A stretch of 63,248 nucleotides of DNA from an uncultured bacterium (GTDB lineage: Bacteria; Verrucomicrobiota; Kiritimatiellia; RFP12; UBA1067): assembly GCA_902801025.1 (NCBI GenBank), contig CADCGZ010000031.1:1-63248 (forward strand), in the 5' to 3' direction. This document shows positions 32,954 through 41,240 of this stretch, one piece after another. Each line of letters starts with the position of its first letter. Position 1 is the stretch's first letter. The notes below the pieces were generated by a model. That model made no database searches. It was not told the origin of the DNA and worked only from the letters and a program-made list of their open reading frames with translations. The position numbers and the translations under genes are program-made.

Positions 32954-34174
32954 TCACGTCGTATAGTCTGCGTTGATGTGCACATAGTCAAGCGACAGGT
33001 CGCACGTGTAGATCGTGCTCTCGGCCGAGCCGAGATGCAGATCGACGACAACCGAGAACGCGTCTTTCTGCATGACCTTCGCTAGCCGTGCGAGCTGCTT
33101 CTCGTCGGCGACCTTCCCGAAGCGGAACGCCCATACGCCGTCGTAGAAGACTTCCGACTTCATGTCCACGACTTCCGCGCCCGAGTAGCCGACAGCCGCG
33201 AGAACGCGGCCCCAGTTCGGGTCCTTGCCGAACCAGCTCGTCTTTGCAAGCGGCGACTTCGCGACGGCACGAGCGGCGCGCTCGGCGTCGCGTTCCGTCT
33301 TCGCGCCCTTCACGGTGACAGTCACGAACTTCGTCGCGCCCTCGCCGTCCGTCGCCATCTGGCGGGCAAGCGAAACGCACACCGTCTCGAGTGCGGCGCG
33401 GAAAGCGTCGAAGTCCTTGCCGGGAGCGTCGATCACGCGGTTCCCCGCCTTGCCCGACGCGAGAACGAAAAGAGAGTCGTTTGTTGATTCGTCGCCGTCG
33501 ACGACGAGGCGGTTGAAGCTGCGGCCAACGGCGAGCTGGAGGGCGCGCTTCAGCATCCGCGGCGAAATCGCCGCGTCGGTCGTGAGAAAGCCGAGCATCG
33601 TCGCCATGTTGGGCTCGATCATCCCGGAACCCTTCGACATTCCGCCAACAGTCACCTTCTTGCCGCCAATCGTGACGGTTGCACACGCCTCTTTCGGGCG
33701 CGTGTCTGTCGTCATAATGGCCTTCGCGGCAGCAAGCCCGTGGGCGCCGGTGCGCCCGAGCGCCTTCGTCGCCGATTTCATGCCCGCAAGAAGCCGATCG
33801 ACGGGAAGACGACGGCCGATCACGCCGGTAGACGCGACGAGAACGTGGTGCGGGTCAAGCCCGAGTTCGCCAGCGGTGACGAGAGCCGAGAGACGGGCGT
33901 CCTCGAGCCCCTGCTCGCCGGTGCATGCATTCGCGCAGCCGGAATTGGCGAGGATCGCCTGCACTCTGCCGCCCTTCACGACCGAGCGGTCGTAGACGAC
34001 TGGCGCGGCGGCGACCTTGTTCGTCGTGAAGACTGCGGCCGCCGAGCACGGCTCGTCGGCGACGATCAGCGCGACGTCGTTGCGCCCCTTGTACTTGATC
34101 TCCGCCGCGACTCCCGCCGCGCGGAACCCCTTCGCGGAACATACGCCGCCCTTGACTTTCCTGCAACCTGCCAT
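32954..34174 (-). CDS. argJ: Bifunctional ornithine acetyltransferase / N-acetylglutamate synthase
   Basis: A 406-residue Ntn-fold enzyme of arginine synthesis that moves the acetyl group from N-acetylornithine to glutamate. The autoprocessing site is the KGSGMIEPNMATMLGFL motif near residues 181-197, where Thr becomes the N-terminal nucleophile. STGVIGRRL near 115 is the oxyanion region. TATAAT is 7 nt before the ATG and no ribosome-binding site is present, so the mRNA is predicted leaderless. Confidence 0.95.
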   Translation of the reverse strand: MAGCRKVKGGVCSAKGFRAAGVAAEIKYKGRNDVALIVADEPCSAAAVFTTNKVAAAPVVYDRSVVKGGRVQAILANSGCANACTGEQGLEDARLSALVTAGELGLDPHHVLVASTGVIGRRLPVDRLLAGMKSATKALGRTGAHGLAAAKAIMTTDTRPKEACATVTIGGKKVTVGGMSKGSGMIEPNMATMLGFLTTDAAISPRMLKRALQLAVGRSFNRLVVDGDESTNDSLFVLASGKAGNRVIDAPGKDFDAFRAALETVCVSLARQMATDGEGATKFVTVTVKGAKTERDAERAARAVAKSPLAKTSWFGKDPNWGRVLAAVGYSGAEVVDMKSEVFYDGVWAFRFGKVADEKQLARLAKVMQKDAFSVVVDLHLGSAESTIYTCDLSLDYVHINADYTT

Positions 34175-34195
34175 TTGCGCTATTATATCAAAAAA

Positions 34196-35554
34196 TCACT
34201 TGCCGAGAATACCGAGGAACCCCTTCCTTTCGGAAAGCTTCACGTACTTGCGCGGCCTGTAAATCGGCTTGTAGGCGGGACGGATGATCGGCCCTTCGTT
34301 CACGAGCTCCTCCATCCTGTGCGCACACCAGCTAACGCAGCGCGCGACAGCGAAGATCGGCGTGTAGAGGTCCTTCGGGATGCCGAGCATGTCGTAGACG
34401 AGCCCCGAGTAGAGGTCGACGTTGGCGCAGATGTCCTCCGCGCGCGGATGGCGCGCCTTGATTATCGCGGGGCCGACTTCCTCGACGGTCTCGAAAAGCT
34501 TCATGTCCTCCGTGCGCCCGGCCTCCTTCGCGAGCGCCCTCGCCTTCTCCTTGAGGAGCTGCGCGCGCGGGTCGGAGATCGTATAGACCGCATGTCCGAG
34601 GCCGTAGATGAGCCCCGTTCCGTCGCCTGCCTTCTTGTCGGCGATGCGCTCCAGGTAGCGGGCGACGTTCTCGGTCTTTGTCCAGTCCTTGACGTTCGCC
34701 TTGATCTCCTCCATCTGGCGCATGACGCGCAGGTTCGCGCCACCGTGGCGCGAGCCCTTCAGCGAGAGGATCGACGCCGCCACGGACGAATAGATGTCGG
34801 AGTGGGAAGAGGTGACGACATGGGTCGTGAACGACGAGTTGTTGCCGCCGCCGTGCTCGGCGTGGATGATGAGCGAGAGGTCGAGCGTCTCGGCCTCGAG
34901 CTTCGTGTATTTCCCGTCCTCGCGCATGAGCATGAGCAGCGTCTCGGCCGTCGACTTCGCGGGGTCGGGGTTGCGGATCATCAGCGACCCGCCGTCGTGG
35001 TAGTGGGCCTTCGCCTGGTAGGCGTAGGCGGCAATCGTCGGCATCGAGCCGATGAGGTCCATCGACTGCTCGAGGCACTTGTCGAGCGACAGGTCGTCGG
35101 GGGTTCCCTCGGGGTCGTAGGCGTAGGCAAAGAGGACGGCGCGGGCGAGCGCGTTCATGATGTCCTTCGAGGGGTGCTTCATGATCGCGTTTTCCTTGAA
35201 CCCGTCGGAAAGCTTCCTGTACGCACCGATGCGCTGCTTCCAGTCGACGAGCTGCCGCGCGGTGGGGAGCTCTCCGAAAAGAAGGAGGTACGCCGTCTCC
35301 TCGTATCCAAAGCGGTGTTCGCGCTTGTCGGCCTGCACGATGTCCTTGACGTTGATGCCGCGGTAGTAGAGTTCGCCGGGGATTGCCTTGCGCTCCCCTT
35401 CATCCATGGTCGTAAGCCCAACGAGCACACCCGAACCGTTGTCGTTTCTAAGCCCCCTCTTGACGCCATACTTCGCGTAGAGCGCAGGGTCGATGTAGTC
35501 GGCCGCACGCGCCTTTTCCGCCTGTTTCTTGAGCCATTTCCTGTCTATTGTCAT
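34196..35554 (-). CDS. gltA: Citrate synthase
   Basis: A 452-residue citrate synthase that condenses oxaloacetate and acetyl-CoA. The active-site regions are HAEHGGGNNSSFT, SLKGSRHGGAN and YGLGHAVYTISDPR. A 60-residue N-terminal extension precedes the catalytic core, as in the longer type of enzyme seen in several PVC and Clostridia-like lineages. GGTATAAT near 35582-35589 and GAGG before the ATG give a leader of about 27 nt. The argJ promoter begins 8 nt after its stop. Confidence 0.95.
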   Translation of the reverse strand: MTIDRKWLKKQAEKARAADYIDPALYAKYGVKRGLRNDNGSGVLVGLTTMDEGERKAIPGELYYRGINVKDIVQADKREHRFGYEETAYLLLFGELPTARQLVDWKQRIGAYRKLSDGFKENAIMKHPSKDIMNALARAVLFAYAYDPEGTPDDLSLDKCLEQSMDLIGSMPTIAAYAYQAKAHYHDGGSLMIRNPDPAKSTAETLLMLMREDGKYTKLEAETLDLSLIIHAEHGGGNNSSFTTHVVTSSHSDIYSSVAASILSLKGSRHGGANLRVMRQMEEIKANVKDWTKTENVARYLERIADKKAGDGTGLIYGLGHAVYTISDPRAQLLKEKARALAKEAGRTEDMKLFETVEEVGPAIIKARHPRAEDICANVDLYSGLVYDMLGIPKDLYTPIFAVARCVSWCAHRMEELVNEGPIIRPAYKPIYRPRKYVKLSERKGFLGILGK

Positions 35555-35819
35555 CTGGACATTTCCTCGCTTAAAGAGGAAATTATACCATAAATCCGCG
35601 CGTCTATGTGCGTATTACGCCCCTGAATGTGACTTGCTGTACCTTGTGTGCTTGCCTTCCCGTGTGCGGCTTTGTTTCGGGCAACCGTGCTCGCCGCCGT
35701 TCCGCCAGCTCGCTTAATTGCATGTAGGAATCGCGCTTCTGCTAACTGGGAAAGCACCACGCTAGCGCCCGCTTGCGCGGCTCGGCTTTCGCCTCGGTGG
35801 ATATGGCGTCTCGCCGGCG

Positions 35820-36371
35820 CTATCGGCTTTTCTCTACGATTGCGGATAGCTTTGCGCTACTCGGCATCTCCCCTGACAACATGTAAAGGTCTTTGTGCGA
35901 CAGCGCAAACTGAATCACGGACTGGATTTCCTCGAATTTCTTGGGCGCTGCACCAACGGCAAATCTCTCTATGGTCTTGTCACCCGCTCGCAATCGCAGA
36001 TAATATGCCGTCGTATCTAATGGCAATGCGGACTGCCCCTCGTCGATTCTCGGCCATGCCTCGACATTCGCCTGCTGGACATGTTTCACGAGCCGCCGCC
36101 ACTTCCAGCCATCCATCGACAAGTCCAGCCGCATCCTGTCAAATCGGCATGAACCCCAGCCCATAGCGTCATGGAGTCCGCACTTAAACCGAAACCGCCG
36201 CGTATCAAAGTCGATCCACATCTCCACCATCACCTCATCCGGCATCCGGCTTTCGTGGTAATAGAGCGAGTCAACCTTTTCGCCGTTCTCGAGCACAAGA
36301 GTATTGCGATAGGCGCATCCACCCACCGCCAGCAAAGCCAAAGCCATCGCAAGGCATTTCACTATAGGCAA
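35820..36371 (-). CDS. Hypothetical lipoprotein
   Basis: A 183-residue protein with a lipoprotein signal: hydrophobic stretch and lipobox LLAVGGC with Cys19. The mature part is soluble (WIDFDTRRFRFKCG, LRLRAGDKTIERFAVG, FALSHKDLYMLSG) and matches no family I recognise. It is the last gene of the 36-40 kb accessory group and shares the conserved leader (GTGTAAGATTTTGG) with its three upstream neighbours. The gap 35555-35819 shows no gene; it holds the gltA promoter and GC-rich sequence without clear structure. Confidence 0.68.
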   Translation of the reverse strand: MPIVKCLAMALALLAVGGCAYRNTLVLENGEKVDSLYYHESRMPDEVMVEMWIDFDTRRFRFKCGLHDAMGWGSCRFDRMRLDLSMDGWKWRRLVKHVQQANVEAWPRIDEGQSALPLDTTAYYLRLRAGDKTIERFAVGAAPKKFEEIQSVIQFALSHKDLYMLSGEMPSSAKLSAIVEKSR

Positions 36372-36373
36372 TA

Positions 36374-36417
36374 TTCCTTTCTACCCCATACTCGCCGCAT
36401 ATGCCAAAATCTTACAC
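36374..36417 (-). promoter_or_regulatory. Shared GTGTAAGATT leader, copy before the lipoprotein
   Basis: CGTGTAAGATTTTGGC, then CGAGTATGGGGTAGAAAGGA. The same order occurs at 37236-37283, 38215-38263 and, weaker, 40219-40253. TAAGAT may be a -10. Confidence 0.5.
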
Positions 36418-37233
36418 GCCTTTTTCAGTACTCGAATATACCACTTCAAACCGATTGAGCGTCTCTAAAAGGAACGGATCAAGAAAGCTCTCAGCCTTGG
36501 CACGAATATCAGCGGGAACACCATAGTATGCGCCCGCGACCGCGCCGCAGATGGCACCGATGGTATCCGAATCGCCGCCGATGGAGATGGCGTTGCGGAT
36601 CGCGTCCTCGAAGGACGTCGACTCAAAGAACGCCTCCAGCGCCTGCGGAACAGAACCTTGGCACGACACGTCAAACTCGTAGGTCGGTCTTATCTCGTCG
36701 AGGGTGAAGTCGAGCGGATAGTAGTCACGCACGACAACCGCCTTAATCTCGTCCATCGACCTGCCCGTCCGCGCCAGAAATGTCGCGACGGCAGTCGCCT
36801 CCGCGCCCTTGATGCCCTCCGGATGGTTGTGCGTCACCTCCGTGACGGCGCGCGACATCACCTTCACCTCGTCGAGCGTCCGCCCGGCCCAACCGCACGC
36901 GCTCACGCGCATCGCCGACCCGTTACCCCAGCTGTTGTAGGGCTGCGGATCGTCGTCATGAAGCCAATGATAGAAATGCCCGCCATAGCCGGCATTCGGG
37001 AGACGTCGGCCATACTCCTGCATACGTACGACGGCAAACGCGCCAAGATCACCGCCGCCAGTCTTCCAATCCATCAGTGCCGCTGCGATTGCAAGCGTCA
37101 TAACGGTATCGTCCGTGAAGCGACAAGGATGCCGCGACTCTTTCGCGCCCTTCATGAACGTGAACTGCTTGCTCTTGCGGTTATGCCACTCGAACCGCGA
37201 CCCCACAATGTCTCCGACTATTGCTCCAATCAT
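36412..37233 (-). CDS. ADP-ribosylglycohydrolase (DraG/ARH family)
   Basis: A 273-residue all-helical hydrolase that removes ADP-ribose from proteins, RNA or small molecules. The di-metal site motifs are FTDDTVMTLA near residue 41 and GGDSDTIGAICGAVAGA near 225. An early MIGAIVGDIVGSRFEW matches family N-termini. ATG 37233 has GGAGG 8 nt upstream. Free-standing ADP-ribosylglycohydrolases are common in phage-defence and toxin loci as well as in housekeeping, so its presence beside a reverse transcriptase may be meaningful; this is inference. Confidence 0.9.
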   Translation of the reverse strand: MIGAIVGDIVGSRFEWHNRKSKQFTFMKGAKESRHPCRFTDDTVMTLAIAAALMDWKTGGGDLGAFAVVRMQEYGRRLPNAGYGGHFYHWLHDDDPQPYNSWGNGSAMRVSACGWAGRTLDEVKVMSRAVTEVTHNHPEGIKGAEATAVATFLARTGRSMDEIKAVVVRDYYPLDFTLDEIRPTYEFDVSCQGSVPQALEAFFESTSFEDAIRNAISIGGDSDTIGAICGAVAGAYYGVPADIRAKAESFLDPFLLETLNRFEVVYSSTEKGV

Positions 37234-37321
37234 TTGCATTACCTCCTTCTATTATGTACTCGTTCTTTACGCCGAAATCTTACACGAGTATAATTGCGTT
37301 ATGTCAGGCACCATCTCCGCG

Positions 37322-38212
37322 TTACTGCGACACCCCGTCGCAGGTGCTATCGGCATTCTTGCAGTCGCCGTACGTTGATTTTATGCAAAAACTTCCATCG
37401 CGGCTTCCCTCTAAGATTTGCAAATAGGCTCCTGCAGGCAAAGGCGCATTACATGCATATGCATGAAGGATTTCTCTTTCATTGTCAAAAATTGTTAGTT
37501 TCCTTGCGCCTCCATCACAAATGCTGGAATCACACACCGAATAACCTTCCCAATCTTCGCACTTGCTGCATTGTAGTACCTTCACCACAATCTCCCAGCA
37601 ATTTGAGTCGCAGAAGTGTGTATGCCGTTTTATCAGTTTCCGGCCAGAATAGTCGGGATATGTATATTGACTCCATTGAACTTGATGCGCAGAAAAGTCA
37701 ATGCTGACTTCGTAATCATCTCCATTTCCACGCGGCACTCCATAGTCCTCGTACAACAGTTTCAACTTGGGATTGCGCCAATCAATCCACGCCCTCTTTT
37801 CTATTCGCATTTTCTGCCCCGCGACAAGCATGCCACATTCCGATGCCAACCCATTCCACTTGCATAGCTCTTCAACCGTAACGCGCCGTTCCCGTGCGAT
37901 TTCCTGAAGAGAGTCCCCGGCGCGAACACTATATTGATAAAATCCATCACCAACCGTGGCCGTGTGCAATTCCACCGGCTTCTCTATCTGCATCGTCTCC
38001 CCTGGATGAATCAGCCACCAGTCGCTTGGTTTGTTGTTTAGTTCGCACAGTCGCTTGACAGTTGTGTGGTTCCAACTGGCAATGCCAGAGATAGTATCGC
38101 CAGGCAAAACTGTATAAGACGCGACGACATTCGTCATTGCATACGCCTTAGCGACGGCCACGACGGCAACAACCCAGGCGACTACGATTATTTGCCTCGA
38201 CTTCTTATGCAT
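37322..38212 (-). CDS. Secreted protein with two LysM domains
   Basis: A 296-residue protein with an N-terminal signal anchor (IIVVAWVVAVVAVAKAYA) and two LysM domains near residues 32-78 (SYTVLPGDTISGIA...LIHPGETMQI) and 92-140 (YSVRAGDSLQEIARERRVTVEELCKWN). LysM binds peptidoglycan or chitin. The C-terminal 150 residues are cysteine-rich (CDSNCWEIVVKVLQCSKCEDW, CDSSICDGG) and of unknown fold, perhaps disulphide-bonded. AGAGG precedes ATG 38212. It is preceded by the reverse transcriptase, whose stop lies 57 nt upstream. Confidence 0.85.
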   Translation of the reverse strand: MHKKSRQIIVVAWVVAVVAVAKAYAMTNVVASYTVLPGDTISGIASWNHTTVKRLCELNNKPSDWWLIHPGETMQIEKPVELHTATVGDGFYQYSVRAGDSLQEIARERRVTVEELCKWNGLASECGMLVAGQKMRIEKRAWIDWRNPKLKLLYEDYGVPRGNGDDYEVSIDFSAHQVQWSQYTYPDYSGRKLIKRHTHFCDSNCWEIVVKVLQCSKCEDWEGYSVCDSSICDGGARKLTIFDNEREILHAYACNAPLPAGAYLQILEGSRDGSFCIKSTYGDCKNADSTCDGVSQ

Positions 38213-38268
38213 ACGCACCTCTTTTCTACCTCTTATTCGTTCCTTACACCGGAATCTTACACAACTTT

Positions 38269-39867
38269 TCACAATTCCGAATACGGCAGCACCCGAACAC
38301 GGCGACGAGCCATGTTCGTTGGGCGCTCGACCTTCATCAGGTAACCATAGTAGCTACTCGGCAGTCCGAGGCTGCCTACCTTTTTCAGCCCGAGCACTCG
38401 CCTTACAGCTCCGAGCGCGCGCTCCCGCACGAAATCGAGCGTCCGCATCTGCCGCGCGCAGACCGCATTCTTCGTCAGGTTCGGAAACGCCGACGCCCAG
38501 CAAATGCCGTCTTTGGGGATAGGGCCAGCCCGCAGATACCCAACGCCCTTCGCGACAAGCCGCCGTCTGAACGCCTTGTAGAAAGACATCTTCTTGACTC
38601 CGGCGCGAAAATTTCCGCCAAGCCGTTCCCACAACCCGATTGCAGTACCGACCTCTTCCTTGATCTTCAGGACATGCTTGCGTACTGTGTCTTTCCGCAC
38701 GCGCACCTCACCGTCGAACCTCACCTGATTGCCGAGGAACGACACCCACGGCGCACATCCGGGAGTCCCCTGCTCTGCCGCGCACCAACGGAAAGGCCCC
38801 TTGCTCTTCACCTCAAAATACTTTGCACCGTACACGAAGTCTGCAACCGGATGCGGCGGCAGGTGGAGCTCGTCAAGTGCTCCGAAGTATGCATTCATGG
38901 CACGCCGGCAAAGCGCCTCATCAGTCGCAACAATGACCATGTCGTCGCAATAGCGCGCGTAGAATAGCCCCTCGGACGCAAACGCGAGCACTGCCTCGTC
39001 CGCTTGCGCCATCACCATGTTGGCAAGGACGGGCGAGAGCGAGCCACCCTGCGGAATGCCGAACGCAACGCCATCCGTCTCCCCGAATCTGTAGCAACGC
39101 AGATAGGCGCACACGACCTCGCGCGCGGCGGTATCGAGATTGCCGAGCGCTGCTGCGTATCGGTCCAATGCCTTCAGGATTACGTCGTGACGGATATTGT
39201 CGAAGAACTTCTGGATATCGCATTCTGCGACAAACAGCTCTTCGTCTTCGTGCCGCTTGCGCCAACGGCACAACGCCCCTACGGCGCTTTGATGCGTAAG
39301 CTTGCGGCTCTTGCGAAACGAATAGCAGCACTTGCCCGCCTTCAACACCGGCTCGAACCAATCGCGAAGATACGCGGCGGTGCGCGAGAGAAGAATGGCG
39401 TCGGCCGGATTGTCAAAGATCGAGATGTCCCGCGTCTCGCGGCGTCCTGACACGGTCAACTTCGGGACCTTGCCCGCACGCGGAGCGGCTATTGAGATGT
39501 CGCATTCTCTGACGCGCCTCTGGACATCTGCGACAAGGCGCACGAGCCGCCCTCCCCAGTCCGTCGCCTCAAGCGTACCGTACTTTTCATGGGCGCGAAT
39601 GCATCGCATGATGGACACCACTTGGAGCTGCCCCGTGTTCTTCTTGACGCGCGACTTCGGTCCCGGCCGCACCCACTGGCGGCGCGGCGGCAGGAACTCG
39701 CGGGCAAGGCATTTGTTCATCGACGACCACCCCACATCGAGGAAGCGCAGCAGGAATTCCTTAGACGCATTGCGCACCGTCCGGTGCATCCGCATCCGGG
39801 CGAGCGCCATCGCCGCTTCGTCGAGCGTGGTGTAGTCTTTAAGCGTGCCGATGACCTTCTCTGCCAT
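38269..39867 (-). CDS. Reverse transcriptase with a YCDD active site, non-intron type
   Basis: A 532-residue RNA-directed DNA polymerase. Catalytic Asp217 is in CDIQKFFDNI, then GIPQGGSLSPVLANMV at 270-285 and YCDD at 306-309, followed by FLGNQVRFDGEVRVRKDTVRKHV. There is a 140-residue N-terminal region of unknown fold and a long C-terminal thumb-like part. Without a group II intron maturase zinc finger, an HNH nuclease or a DGR-type fingers pattern, it looks like one of the unknown-group/defence reverse transcriptases (DRT-like). It follows two micro-genes on the same strand. TAGGAAAAG lies before the ATG. Confidence 0.85.
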   Translation of the reverse strand: MAEKVIGTLKDYTTLDEAAMALARMRMHRTVRNASKEFLLRFLDVGWSSMNKCLAREFLPPRRQWVRPGPKSRVKKNTGQLQVVSIMRCIRAHEKYGTLEATDWGGRLVRLVADVQRRVRECDISIAAPRAGKVPKLTVSGRRETRDISIFDNPADAILLSRTAAYLRDWFEPVLKAGKCCYSFRKSRKLTHQSAVGALCRWRKRHEDEELFVAECDIQKFFDNIRHDVILKALDRYAAALGNLDTAAREVVCAYLRCYRFGETDGVAFGIPQGGSLSPVLANMVMAQADEAVLAFASEGLFYARYCDDMVIVATDEALCRRAMNAYFGALDELHLPPHPVADFVYGAKYFEVKSKGPFRWCAAEQGTPGCAPWVSFLGNQVRFDGEVRVRKDTVRKHVLKIKEEVGTAIGLWERLGGNFRAGVKKMSFYKAFRRRLVAKGVGYLRAGPIPKDGICWASAFPNLTKNAVCARQMRTLDFVRERALGAVRRVLGLKKVGSLGLPSSYYGYLMKVERPTNMARRRVRVLPYSEL

Positions 39868-39876
39868 ATTCTTTTC

Positions 39877-39993
39877 CTATTCACTAAAAAGGCGAGGGGA
39901 TTGACCGCTGCGGATTTTCGGTCCGTATTTCAGGACATCGAGCCCATCGAGTTGCATTAGCACTGGGAGCCTCCTTTTGCCTTTCGACGCCAT
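39877..39993 (-). CDS. 38-residue basic micro-protein before the reverse transcriptase
   Basis: Starts MASKGKRRLPVLMQLDGLDV and ends SGQSPRLFSE. A GGAAGAAGG site precedes it. Its stop lies 9 nt before the reverse transcriptase start, so it is likely co-translated. Too short to assign; it could also be a leader of the RT or part of a template RNA region. Confidence 0.42.
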   Translation of the reverse strand: MASKGKRRLPVLMQLDGLDVLKYGPKIRSGQSPRLFSE

Positions 39994-40060
39994 TCGGCCT
40001 TCTTCCCGCTCGAACCCCCGCCCTTGGCAGGTCGCTACGGTGTCCCCTCTGAAAATCATG

Positions 40061-40216
40061 TCAATGCGTGTTCCAGTATTCCGTCTCCGCTTCCTCATAG
40101 TCGGAAGCATCGGCACAATAATAGCCATCGTACCAAATGCCGCCATCTTCGTAGTCGCGATGGACATCATGTCCATTCCAGAAACCTTCTTCAAGCAACT
40201 CGTCATCATCCATCAT
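40061..40216 (-). CDS. 51-residue acidic, aromatic micro-protein
   Basis: Starts MMDDDELLEEGFWNGHDV and is rich in Asp, Glu, Tyr and Trp (DYEDGGIWYDGYYC). AAAGGA lies 9 nt before the ATG. It heads the unit with the 38-residue gene and the reverse transcriptase and is preceded by a weak copy of the GTGTAAGATT leader (GTGTCGGATTCC). Strong negative charge is typical of DNA mimics and inhibitors; function unknown. Confidence 0.5.
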   Translation of the reverse strand: MMDDDELLEEGFWNGHDVHRDYEDGGIWYDGYYCADASDYEEAETEYWNTH

Positions 40217-40282
40217 TGTATCGTTCCTTTCTACCAATGATAGGAATCCGACACAACGATTTTCCAAAATATGTTGTTAATT

Positions 40283-41239
40283 CTAGCTGCATTCCTGCTT
40301 TTGCTCAGCACAAAACTGCCTCTCGTTGCTCTTTACTAAATCTGGATTCTCATTTGCATAGCAATATCTACACAGATGTGGACACGTATTGTACATCCCG
40401 ATGTCCTTGCTGACGATGCAGCCACAAGCCTTACGTTGCCCCTTGTCTTTCTTGGACTTCTTAATATGCCAGCCGTCTATCAAGTCATATTCTGCACCAA
40501 TATAATCCATTAACGCAGCATCATTATGAAAGAGCCGCATCATCAGGTCATCATCAACACACTTATTGTGTTTGATTCCATAAGCCGAAAGGTCTGCCAA
40601 CTCTCCGCATGTTGCAAGTTCAAATCCAAACTCCGTATTCAGCTGTGAAAGCCCCTGTGCAAAGCATATCTGTTCCCCCGGCGAAAATTCGCGGCATCCC
40701 AAGCCAGCAAGATTCTTTTGCACCTTCCGATATGAAGCAATGTCAATGAAACTGAAAACTAACTTCTCCGTGTACCCTTTCAACCGACGTCCGATTTTAG
40801 CAATCCGCTCCAACAGCACATCGATTGATATCTTATCCGTCAATAACAATGGATCAAACCGCCAAATGACACGATCCTTACCAATCCTATCTGCAAGACG
40901 ATGGAATGTGTCAATGCGCTCATCGACCCCCGGCACGTTCGGCTCCAATTCCTCTGCAACATAGTCGTTAAGAGTGAACTGAAAGTAGTACTGCTTGAAA
41001 CCCAATGCCTCAACGTCAGACAGCCGTTCCAACATCGGATTCGGGTCCTTTGACCAAAATACAATCATTCGCGTCTTGACAAATGACACTTTGCGCATCT
41101 CACCATTAAACGGATTCCTCCATGAACACCAACCTTCACGCAAACGAGCAAGAAACCAATCTGCGTAGAACCGCGGCAAATCGGTCTCACGACTTGCCGA
41201 AATAATTACGGGCTCCAAAACTGCTTTTTGTGATTCCAT
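40283..41239 (-). CDS. DUF1848 family protein
   Basis: A 318-residue protein. It opens with VIISASRETDLPRFYADWFLARLREGWCSWRNPF, a pattern of DUF1848, and continues MIVFWSKDPNPMLERL. The C-terminus has a cysteine cluster, CGCIVSKDIGMYNTC then CRYCYAN, likely holding an iron-sulphur or zinc site. The family is related to spore photoproduct lyase-like radical-SAM proteins but lacks the full canonical motif; its substrate is unknown. ATG 41239 lies one base past the helicase stop, so translation is coupled and it seems to belong to the six-gene system upstream. Confidence 0.85.
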   Translation of the reverse strand: MESQKAVLEPVIISASRETDLPRFYADWFLARLREGWCSWRNPFNGEMRKVSFVKTRMIVFWSKDPNPMLERLSDVEALGFKQYYFQFTLNDYVAEELEPNVPGVDERIDTFHRLADRIGKDRVIWRFDPLLLTDKISIDVLLERIAKIGRRLKGYTEKLVFSFIDIASYRKVQKNLAGLGCREFSPGEQICFAQGLSQLNTEFGFELATCGELADLSAYGIKHNKCVDDDLMMRLFHNDAALMDYIGAEYDLIDGWHIKKSKKDKGQRKACGCIVSKDIGMYNTCPHLCRYCYANENPDLVKSNERQFCAEQKQECS

Positions 41240-41240
41240 A

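Noticed and set aside
38269..39867. Diversity-generating retroelement or group II intron
   Set aside because: No VR/TR pair or Avd-like gene was seen, the RT pattern is not DGR-like, and no intron domain V-like hairpin or maturase zinc finger was recognised.
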